Shown here: piece after piece, positions 10,101-20,000 of the stretch | Layout: each line of letters opens with the position of its first letter | How positions within the stretch are numbered: the first letter of the stretch is position 1 | From: Dipetalonema caudispina | Taxonomy: Eukaryota; Nematoda; Chromadorea; Rhabditida; Onchocercidae | Reading direction: 5' to 3' | DNA: 48,046 bases | NCBI GenBank assembly: GCA_013365325.1 | Contig: JABVXV010000087.1 | Location: 160,155-208,200 of the forward strand | Notes under the pieces: generated by a model | The model's database searches: none | What the model was told of the DNA's origin: nothing | Seen by the model: the letters and a program-made list of their open reading frames with translations, nothing else | Translations under genes and position numbers: made by a program

Positions 10101-11340
10101 CATTCAAATTTCTTCAATAGTAGTTTGAAATAATGGAATAGTAAGCTTATTCATTACCGGCTAATTTCATTAGGTTTGATGCGGCTTATTCATCCCGGCT
10201 AATTTTATCAAGTTTGATGTGGCTCTTATCTTATCAGGTTCAATTTATATTTTTGCGAATGGTAATCATCTTTAAGAATGGATACTAAAGACAATAGAAG
10301 AGAGAATTTCACTCATTTCTCCTACTGCTCATTTCAAATACTAACATCCGGAAATATCACATCCGTAATACTCATATCTCTTCTCCTATCATTAATTACT
10401 ACTTTTATCTTTTCGGATATTAATCTCATATATCTGCCAGTAGGATTATTTAGCGAAAAAAAAAAAAAGAGTGTTGAGAGTGAGATATATGGTACCCTAC
10501 CCTGTATCAGGGCACTTGTACGTTCATTAGATGCACCAACACATGGGCACCAATATTCGCATTGTAGATTTGCTTGAGACATTGTCACTGTCTGACAAGA
10601 ATTGATGACATTCAATTGCCAGCCGAATAGTACCAATGATGCCAGTGAATAAACCTTCAATGAAACAGATATGCAAATGGAACTCTGTTGTGCTAATATT
10701 TACTTGTCTAAAAGTTGATCCATACGTTTTTGACGTATTACACGTCACTAATTTCATGTATCAATTTAATTTATTTCAATGTCCATTATTTTTAGTGGTA
10801 GCTTCTCATTTCTCATTTAAATCATCATTATCAATCAATATATAATATTTAATTAAAATTAATTACTGCATGCAAATTTATTAACTCGAAACGTTAACCT
10901 TATTCACCTTTCATCATCTTCCTCACATGCAACTGTATGATGATAAATCTTGTGAGAATGATTAAATAATGCAAATAATTTTTTACATCGAAGAAACTAA
11001 AGTTGGAAAAGTCCGAAATTTTTTGATAAGAATTCTGAGACGAAAATAGCTCTCCGTAAATTGAAATATCCATCAAATATAATCAGTAATTACAAACTTT
11101 TTTGAGTGTAATTTCAGCAATTCTACAAATCTACTGACATTTAGATGAACACGGTCTTCTAACTTTTTTTTTTCTTCTGAAAAAAGGATGAAGACGTTTA
11201 GCATTTTTTACAAAAGTAAGAATTCCGTTTTCTTTTTAAGATGATAAAAGGTTAAATCAAAGTTAACTAACCAATGACCAAAGGCCAACAGTAACACTGC
11301 CATCCTTAATATTCCAGCAAAAGCATGGATTAATTGCCAT
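4141..11340 (-). CDS. Multi-pass membrane protein with alternative exon 2 and Arg/Ser/His-rich tail; unnamed
   Basis: Exons: 11272-11340; one of three exon 2 versions; 8223-8303, 8019-8104, 7530-7679, 7009-7159, 6641-6823, 6461-6531, 6082-6206, 5759-5877, 5011-5203, 4361-4664 and probably 4141-4158. With exon 2B or 2C this is 1,722 nt, 573 residues; with 2A, 567. The start at 11340 gives NPCFCWNIKDGSVTVGLWSL, a Cys-rich lead into membrane segment 1, which recalls LAPTM4 and insect pasiflora-type proteins. More hydrophobic segments follow (VLFILFIFILHFFVAF; a second after STYSWYYLG; IWPWLPCMIASILC; YWLVLTIIEMITIF), about five in all. The tail of about 340 residues is hydrophilic, with a 10-His run, RS-rich stretches and a Pro/Gln-rich end. 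The acceptor of the 7530-7679 exon reads GG instead of AG. The family link is from memory; the function is unknown. Confidence 0.78.
6082..6206 (-). other. Exon encoding the ten-histidine tract
   Basis: Phase 0 in and phase 2 out (CG|GTGATT), joined to the RS-rich exon 5759-5877. It encodes SRCCHRHRHKHCHRR, then ten consecutive His (seven CAT, CAC, CAC, CAT), then KHR. If the following intron is retained, a TGA comes right after CAT CGG and the protein would end at the His tract. The DNA is a GAT/GAC-type microsatellite on the plus strand. Confidence 0.75.
8402..8573 (-). other. Alternative exon 2C of the membrane-protein gene
   Basis: 172 nt, phase 0 in and phase 1 out, acceptor TGTTCAG, donor ACTG|GTTTGT. 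It encodes IYGLIQLTVFGWQMAAIKYE, then an acidic and aromatic loop ending ERFYT. It is closest to exon 3 and a tandem paralogue of exon 2B. Splicing 2C onto 2B or 2A would shift the frame (phase 1 into phase 0), so the versions behave as mutually exclusive. Confidence 0.8.
8598..8614. repeat. (CT)n microsatellite
   Basis: Short CT run in the intron between alternative exons 2B and 2C, close to the 2C acceptor. On the transcribed strand it reads GA. Confidence 0.75.
9361..9420. repeat. 30-bp tandem duplication carrying a 5' splice site
   Basis: Two nearly identical 30-bp copies, each holding ATTATACCGGTATA on the plus strand. On the minus strand they give two donors, CTATACCG|GTATAA, ending at 9411 and 9381. 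It sits at the end of alternative exon 2B. Confidence 0.8.
9411..9582 (-). other. Alternative exon 2B of the membrane-protein gene
   Basis: 172 nt, phase 0 in and phase 1 out, acceptor TATTCCAG, donor ACCG|GTATAA. It encodes VYCIVQLTLFSWQSYAIKYY and a Tyr/Asn-rich loop ending LFYT. It has the same length and phase as exon 2C and clear protein similarity to it (QLT.F.WQ..AIKY, IP.Y.E.Y, FYT). A second copy of its donor lies 30 nt downstream and would add ten residues in frame. Confidence 0.78.
10145..10221. repeat. Imperfect 38-39 bp tandem repeat, two copies
   Basis: Two copies of a unit beginning GCTTATTCAT, with CCGGCTAATTT in the middle and GTTTGATG at the end, and a degenerate third copy after 10222. 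It lies in the intron between alternative exons 2A and 2B. Confidence 0.7.
10501..10654 (-). other. Alternative exon 2A of the membrane-protein gene
   Basis: 154 nt, phase 0 in and phase 1 out, between acceptor TTGAAG and donor G|GTAGGG. It encodes VYSLASLVLFGWQLN, the end of membrane segment 1, then a loop unlike the other two versions: shorter, with the Cys cluster CEYWCPC. Joined to exon 1 (phase 0) and exon 3 (phase 1) it keeps the frame. It is the version nearest exon 1. Confidence 0.7.
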
Positions 11341-14300
11341 ATCTTCTTACTTATATTTAATTGTAGCAACAAATAACTGGTATCACCGGGATAGGAATAT
11401 TATTCATTCGATAAATATTCTGAAATAAATTCGAAAAATAATTCGACAGCACTTTGAAATATTTTATGATCAAATCTAACAAAAGCTTATATCTCCGAGA
11501 TTTGTGACAGGGGAAACTAATTAAGTTTAGCATGAACTGAAAAAAAAAAGAACGGCGAATTAGTAAAATTTTACTTTTGATGAGTAATACAGCTAAATAT
11601 GGGAACTGTTGTCGAAAAAGGTAAAATTAGAAGATAAATAAACTAATGCAAAAATAATGTCACCACAGTAAAACATGCAAAGAACGATTAACTCCAAATT
11701 AGTTTAATGATTTGGTTGTCAAGAAAAATACTAAAATCTTAGAATATCTATGCTAGCTATTGCTATACGGTACAAGTTTCCTCTTATTCATTTGTCACAT
11801 GCTACTGTGGAAGAAGTGCTGCAATAAGAATATCGAGTGGAAAAGAAATTTGCAACAATGTTGTAAACAAAAAAAAAAAAAAAAAAGATGGGATATTTCA
11901 AGTAAACCAAACACGCCTAATTTAACTTCTCTTTCTCTTAGCTCACTAAATAGAAAGAAAGAGAAAGAGTATTGATGTGTACATTTTATCAATGATACAT
12001 AGCATACATACCAATGCAAATTTGAATGAATCAACAATTTTACGTGGATGAATCATTTCGGCCAAGAATCTTTGCCATAAATAATAACAACAATGTGTAC
12101 AGATGGATAAGAATCCATTTGGTAGGAATCACTTTATTGATTCTTACATTTGTCGTATTTAGTATCTAAAAAGGCTTGTTGTAGATGAATTTTCATCCTT
12201 CGATCGTCTTTTACCTTTCTTCTTTTTTTCTTCAAGACTGAAAAATTAGTTCACTGATATTAGAATCCTTAGCGATGATCACAGTAGATTATTTTCCAGC
12301 TACCAAGTTGAAACGTCTGAGGCACGTGTAAATATTACGTGTTGTCGAATATCAATAGAATATGCGTAATGCATTGCATTTAAGGATGAAGCATAACTTA
12401 TTTCGTCTTTTTTATCATTGTTTGGCTTTTTTTTTTTTCTACAAGTAAAACAAACTAAACGTGACATAAAATACGTAAGAGGAATGATATTGCGATATGG
12501 TTGTTATAAGAAGAAGAAATGTGAAGAGATTAGAAAAACAACAAAGAAATGATGGGGAGAATGGTCTTCAAGTTATCTTTACTGATAACAGAGAGATAAG
12601 TAATTATCAGTGCTCAACATATAAACGAGAAAAGAGAGCGACATTGCTAAAGATTATAAATTGGTTTCAAGAATGTGTAAAATTAAAAATTGCCAATGAG
12701 CATAGAAATTTCATATTACAGAAGTGAAAGAAACGTAGGAAAGAGCATTTGAAAAACGATTTGAAAAATGAAAACTTGCAAAATTAAAATTATCATGCTA
12801 TTATTATCAACAATTTATCAAATGAAAGAACAGGATGAGATCAAGTATCAGAGATAAGTTGTATTGTATCATTGCAGGAATGGATACTGTTATTGTTTGA
12901 TGTAGCGCAATATAATGGTAAAACTTGATTCCATAGAATGTGATGCTTCATTATGAGGTCATGAGTTCAGGAGCAATTTAATTAATTGATCATATTGAAC
13001 ATAGATTTAAGTTCAGTTAGGAAAATCATTTCCTAACTCTTAGATTAAATCAATTATTTGTCTGACTACTGTAGAATCGACAACGTCTAATAATTATACA
13101 GGTAATTAGAATCATTTTAATTGTTAATTAATTTGTAAAAACTGATAAAAAAATCAAAGAATTTGAAAAAAAATTTTTGGCATTGCTGCAAATATTGAAG
13201 TCTGGACAAGAAATGAGCTTCTCCTCTCTATGTAATGTGTAAATATCGACGATAGATCGAAAATTCAGCTTGGTATAATAGTTTGTATACAAATGTTGAA
13301 TTGAAGAAGAGACAGTTTGGTTTACGACAGAGAAAGGCAACAAGAAAGTCTCTCAATCGATGAATTATTTAATTTCAATGAAGTGATCACTTCTTCCTAA
13401 TTCTACTCCCTATCTCGGGTATGGGTATTGGTGTTGCATTAGCTTATGTCAACATGATCAGATAGTGTTGTTGTGGTCAGAGAGAGAATTTCAAACACTA
13501 TTGTTCTTTTGAAGCGTTTACTCAAATATTTAAAATTTTAGCCATATGATTCATCTTTGCATTATACAATTTTTCCGTTTTCCATTTGTATTTCCTGCCT
13601 GAACGATATTGTCAGTCATTTCCGGAAAGTTGAAATATTGGCATCATGTTTGTGATATGTCATTAAAAGATATTATCACTGACGAGAAATTTGTTAGTCA
13701 AGAAGTAAACAGGAATCGGAGATTTTTTCCCCGAATCAGAAAGATTTAATGCTTTTTTGTTTCTTATGGCCAAATTATCAGCTAGTTACAAAGAGATACG
13801 AATGCCACAATTATCACTAATATTATATGATAAACAAAATCATTAGGCAATAAAGAAGTACTCGATTATACAGTATAGCTATTCCGATTATATAGTACAG
13901 CTTTTCAAGTACTTTATTCGAAATTACAAATGAAGAAAGGTTACTGGAGGAAAACTTAGAATAACATAAGTTAACTTGTAAAAACTTATTTAGCTTAAAT
14001 TGAAAGTTCAAATGGCAGTACGAGCTTAGACAAATTTTAAAAATTTTAAATCCGGATATACACGAAATTTCGTTTTAATAATCATAGAAATGCGTGAGGC
14101 GATATGACACATTTCGTATATTTGAAAAACACGTTAGGAAACTCGTACGCCTTACGGTTCCGTCTATTCTTATATCGTTTCACGCATTCTAACATTCTAA
14201 GTAAATATTGAAGCATTTCTTCATTTTAAATGAGCAGAATTAAGCAGATTGCAGCTGCTTTCGAAAGAAATACAAATAATATGGCAGCAAAGGGTAAAGA

Positions 14301-15070
14301 TTGGAAATAGCATAAACAAATATTAACTTTCATCTTTCTTCTAATGATTAAATAATATACAAATTAGAATCATCAAATTTTCAAAATAAAAAAATTGCTC
14401 AAAAAATTCAGAAAAAATTATGTAAGATAAAATTTGGCATTTTTTTTCGGCACACTTTCACAGATAATAGAAGTACAGAGAAAGCAAGCGATAGTATCAA
14501 AAATTATCAAATAATGGTTAACAATATGGCAGTGGAAATTCATTATTCATAATGGCATGAAAAATTGTTTAAATTTAAAAAAAAAAAAAAAAAAAAACGA
14601 AATTTAAATCTTTGTAAAACTAGTACAATCTTCTTGTAAGAATATTATATAGGCTAAATTTTAAGTTATCAGAGAAAATATCAATCAAACGATTATTTTA
14701 CCTAATTGATTTTTATTACTTACTGACACTTTTTCTTCCCTCATTTTTGCATATTTTTTGAAAAGGACAAATTTTCCTTGGAAAAGTTTTGTGATTGATT
14801 GATATAAGAAATGATTCGACAATCAAAAATTAAATTTTCAAAAGAAATATTGAACGATTATATAACAAAAAGGTTTTAGAAAGGAAATCAAAGCAAAAGT
14901 ATTTATCGATTTAATTGTAAACTTAAATTAATATTATTATTATTACTACTATTACTATTGTACTTTAATTAGTCTATTAAATTTGCTTCAATTAAGAAAT
15001 AAGTCTTTGAGAATATTTGTGGAATTAAAAAAGAAATTTTTCTACAAAGCGATTCATGGATCTGTCATTT
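11341..15070. other. Intergenic region upstream of the membrane-protein gene and 3' flank of the mup-4-like gene
   Basis: About 3.7 kb, AT-rich. It holds the promoter and any 5' UTR exons of the membrane-protein gene and the 3' UTR of the mup-4-like gene; a minus-strand AATAAA at 14717-14712, about 355 bases past that stop, is a candidate poly(A) signal. A short exon-like piece at about 12010-12050 (minus, donor TTG|GTATGT) could be an upstream non-coding exon. The 12497-12727 plus-strand frame has no supporting context. Several A or T runs; nothing else recognised. Confidence 0.5.
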
Positions 15071-17036
15071 CTAATAGTAACTTGTCTCATGTGATTTAGT
15101 TGTAGTGGACAATTCATTGCGCCTTCGCTCGACTCCACCATGTCCATATTCTGCTGGCACAAAATCACGTTGTGTTGAAAGCTGTAAAATTTTAATTTGA
15201 TTTAATTTGCTATCTAAATGCAATTGAAAATTAATAGCAGCAATTCAACCATAAAAAAACATTCATTGTAAAACAAAACTGACCATTATTGACTTCTTAT
15301 GATGCTAAACTCTTTCACTTAATTAATAACTATCATTTAAATTAGTCAAACTTAATTAATCAACAAACAAATGATAATGTATGTCAAATTTTCCTAAATT
15401 TATCGTCATGTACTTGGACATTGACATATTCTATTGGTGCAACAAATAGATCATTAAAATATCAGATCATTCTCAACAGCCAATAATTTAATTAATTTAA
15501 TTATTAACAATTTATTTAACATGTTATATCATATCCCATGTCCGTTCCAATATTCTTATCGATAGATCAAAGTTCAAACTTTTTCGATTAACAGTAATAT
15601 ATTGAGAATTAAACAGAACAGAAATGCAAAACATAAGCCTGAGCTGTGATACTATACCTTTACTACAATTAGCATAATTTTTATTCAAAAAAAAAAAAAA
15701 ATGAACCCTAGTAGTTCTGTCAAAGATGGCATCGTCAACTTCTTCTCCTTGACTATATCCTTCTTTTTCATCATATTCATCTGCCTAAAATGAGATAACT
15801 ATTACTATTACCATTACAATTATTATAAATCACGATAAATCATCATTATCACCTACATGACTATAATGCAAATAAGCTAATTGATAAATTAGTAAGTAAA
15901 CAAATAAATATTTAAAAATTTTTAAAAGTATAACAATTCACATTAATTAATCAATCAATCATTCTCTTGCATGAGACTAAGATAATAGAATGATATGCTA
16001 AATCAGTTTGGTATGTATAAGTCTCTAAATTGATAGTGTAAGTGATAATATTAGATATTTGGCAATGATATGAAAGTATTCAGTTTATCATTTAAAAGTT
16101 GTTAAGTTTTTAGAAGAATTGTAAATAATTAAAAGAAAAAAAAATTGTAAAGTGCAATAAATTATGACGATTATTATCAAAATTTGTTAGAAGAAGATAC
16201 CTTAGAAATTGAATTTTAATTAAAATATAATCAAAAGTAATGAAATAATACAGTGCTAGAAAATAGTACCATTTGACGTGTAGTTCGTGTAGCTGTGTAT
16301 TCACGAGATCCACTTTCACGTATTGTACCTCTTCTGCTTCCACCTATTCGTGATGTTGATTCACTTCTTGGTTCCGCTACTGAATCTGAAGAACGCCCAA
16401 GACGTTCTGTTTCGCCTGCATGTTGCTCGGATTCGATTTCAATCGGTGGTCGCAAAAACTTAAAATTTAGGCAATTATTTCATTTAAACACAACACAACA
16501 TTGTGGTAGAGAATATTTAAAATGCAGCAAATTGCGACTAAGATCAGACCATCAGCGTACATTAAAAGTATATTTTTTTGATAATTATTTAAAATATATT
16601 GTTATGGTACCTGTGAATGTCCACCGTCACCTGCACTACTGCTAGCTGTAGCAGTAATTTCATAAATTGCTTGTCCAGTTTCTGGATCATGATAAATGGT
16701 TTTTTTGATTTCATGTGTTGTAATATCGGTGATAACTCGTCTTTCGAATTGAACTGATGAACCGGATGATTCACCCGAAATGGAACCTCCGTCATCCAAG
16801 TAACGTTGCAATTGACGGCTACTTACTTCCGTTGGAGCGCTTTCATCAACCTTATGTGAAACATTTAAACCATTGAAAGGACAAATAATAAAATATCCTT
16901 GAAAAAAGATTAAATTCGTGAACCTAACGTTACCTCACGTCGTTTTAGTTTTGCTCGTGGAATAGAATAGTAATCGGGACTGAGAATCTGTCGGTGGTCA
17001 CTCTCAATACTTCTTTGTGGCCTTCGTCGGAAGCAT
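15071..17036 (-). other. mup-4: mup-4-like exons 34-38: cytoplasmic tail
   Basis: Exons 16934-17036, 16611-16850, 16270-16458, 15707-15784 and 15071-15181. They encode a Ser/Arg/Glu-rich tail: SIPRAKLKRRE, then ERRVITDITTHEIKKTIY, then repeated SES/SRR/RES blocks, then ADEYDEKEGY, ending KSHETSYY and a TAG stop. In this family the tail is thought to bind intermediate-filament or plakin-type partners. Exons 35-37 are multiples of three in phase 0, so they could be skipped without a frame change. Confidence 0.85.
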
Positions 17037-20000
17037 CTAAAAAGATGTTCCCTAATTATTATAGTACTTCAAAACTTTGTAAACTATACAAATGATCATT
17101 TTTTTAAATATTTTCTTAATTATTTCGACGACAATTTGTTGTTGTTTCTTTTTCTTTCTCATAAAAAAAATTTTAATTATAATTAAGTGAAGAAGTAATA
17201 ATAAGTACCTGAGTCTCGAGCAGAAATATAAGCAAAAGCATAGTGAAAGGAGTAATAGTAAGATAGACAGGATCAGGAAGAGTAACAGGAGTGTCTTAGC
17301 TGGTTCAATCTCGCAAAATTCACCGGTATAACCACCAACACATGAACATGTCACATTTTTAGTCGCTTCATTATATATGCAATCACCATGTCCGTTACAT
17401 AGACCGCATAATTGTGCTGCACATATTCGACCAGGTATGTCCGGATTACCATCCACATATCTATTAATTAGTTGTAATTCAAATCAAAATTTCTTTGCAT
17501 TGCTCAAAATCATAGAAAATCGATACGAATAGGAATTAAATAATTCAATTTTTTTTAATATGCCCTTTAATATATTTGATATTATTCATCAATGCTGTTG
17601 AAATGGAAAAATTTAAAATCTATTAGGTATTGTTATGATTTACCCACCCATCCGGGCAACGACATTTGTAACCAATCGGTAGATCAGTGCAAATTGCTAC
17701 TGCACTGCAGTTAGTAAGACCAAGAGCACATTCGTTAACATCTTGCAGCCGTAAACAGTGCACATTTTCCGGAATGTTAAGTTGATTTCGATTTGGACTA
17801 TCTCGAATATCCACATAGCCATCTTTGCAAACACATTGAGGCTTAAAAAAAAAAAAAAAAATTTGACCCTTTTGCTATCATCGTTAAACTTCTTTATATT
17901 GTAGTAAATAAGGGTTTAGTACAACGTAGAAATTCAAATTCAAGTAATAGCTGTGTTTAGAAGTCTTACGTACGTGAATTCTTGTTGGCATAACTTTTAT
18001 GACAATTATATTAATAATATTTCTACATCATTTAGATTAAGTTTTAAAGATTTCAGTCAAATTTAGTTGCAAATAAATTAACTTCTGACCCCTGTTTCTT
18101 CGTTGTGACAAGTAGTATTTGCAGGACAAAAGTTCACATCGGAGCAATAATCGATCTCACATACTGAACCGGGTAATTTTCCTGCTGGTGCTGCATTAAC
18201 ATATGGTTTTATGCATTCACATCTGCAAACTTCTTTCACTTATTTATCATTTAAATATTTTATATTACATTTATTTAGTTCTTTGTCTATTCACATCTTT
18301 GAAAAGAAATTCGAATTATTATTTTTTTTCATGTTTTAAAACTAAAAAGAGAAAAAATATTGCTACCTGTATAGATGATCTTGATCGATACAACGAGCAT
18401 GTTCATCACATTCATTCCATTCTTTACGTTCGCATTCGTTTACACCAACATTACTCACGCATTCACGTCCCGGATTTGAAGGATTTAGATCACGATATGT
18501 ATCCGGACATTGACATCTACAGAAATTTATATTGCAAACATTTGTATCGTAGAAATGTCATTTTTCGAGATGTATAAAAATCGATGAAATTTCCAATCAA
18601 AATATTTTTCACTTTTAACATAATTTATTTCTAAATTACTAAAAAGTATTGAAGTAAGATTCTAATTCGAATCCGGAACTTCTACTTAATCCTATCGCTT
18701 TTCATCATGATCATTCATAATTACTAACATGACTGAATGATTAGTGCGATCATTTGTTGAGCATTTCGAATGAAAATCTTTGTAATTATCAACAATTCAT
18801 TGATCTATCCGGAAGAAAAAGAAGTGATACTCATACGCAGATGCAATTAACTTACGTATAACCGGTAGGAGTAGAAGTACACTTTGCATCCGGATGACAA
18901 TCACTTTTATAACAATTATCAAATGGATTTGCCTGAATTGGACTAATATACTGCGTACTTTTACCAACCTGAAAACTTTGAATCATCCAAAATTGCAGTA
19001 ATAACAAATATTGCCGAATTTATGATTCTTAGTAAAAGCGGTAAAAAGATAGATTTTATTGGTTAATTAACTTTTTGTAAGAAACATTGAAATTTTTAAA
19101 GTTGACATTTCCTAGTACTTTGCGACAAATTGTACCCTTTCTTAGGAGCAAGTGATACTTGAAGGATTGATACTACCAAAAAAAAAAAAAAAAAAAAAGA
19201 AAAAAACTAATCGATAAATATATGTTTTGAAATTTTTTATCTTCGGAAATAAAAAACTGGCATATATTTTAATTATTACTTAAGCTATTTAAAATTATAA
19301 TATTACTGCAAGAAAAGTTGTTACCAACTTCGAAATTATTCCGCTGAGTGATATAGTTTAAAAGATCGGTAAAAACGCTTGCAGGTGATGCGACACTTCC
19401 GCGTACGAAGTTAGCCGTGAAATTGTACAAAATTCCTTTATCCCATTGCTAGAATAAATCTATATATATCGGTTGGTGATAGCTTAAAATGACACAAACT
19501 GGATTATCAGAATTATCAACAAAATTATTATCCGAAACAAATTTCCATAAATCGCTATCCTGTCAAATTAACCTAAATGAACTTAGTGTACTTAAAATAC
19601 TATAACTCTTTTGTTACATTAGATATTTAGCCAAGAAAAGATTAATTTATTAAAGCTGAAAAAATATTTTTAAACAATGTAGAAAAAAAAGGAATGTGGT
19701 GAGGAAAAAAAAAAAAAAAGATAAACAAAAGATTTGTAAATGTTTGAATTATCAGATGAATGAAATTATTTGAATTTTAGTTTCACTTCTTTTTTTTATT
19801 GTTGGAAAAGTAACGAACCTTGATAAAATCACTTGGTCGAATGATTTCGTTTACTTTGGCAACTACAAAACCATTCTTAAGTGGTGTATTTGCATAGCTT
19901 TCAGCAATACCTTTTTCGAATGCAGTTACCAGTTGTTTGTATTGTTCACTTTTTGGATTTGCCAAATTATCATTGTAATTTAATTCTTCAGTATTCTGAC

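Noticed and set aside
11272..11340. Alternative reading frame of exon 1 (IHAFAGILRMAVLLLAFGHW), which looks like a membrane span
   Set aside because: Its donor phase does not match any exon 2 version; the frame beginning MAINPCFCW ends in phase 0 and fits all three.
186..11340. Operon of the CCDC134-like and membrane-protein genes
   Set aside because: They share a strand, but the 1.8 kb spacer is far longer than a usual nematode operon gap and no SL2-type element was seen.
12008..12056. Possible upstream coding exon of the membrane-protein gene (MIHPRKIVDSFKFAL, donor GTATGT)
   Set aside because: Joining it to exon 1 gives a stop codon or the wrong frame at every available acceptor; at most it is a 5' UTR exon.
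12497..12727. Lys/Arg-rich plus-strand frame
   Set aside because: Composition follows the local A-rich DNA, there are no clear splice sites and no recognisable family.
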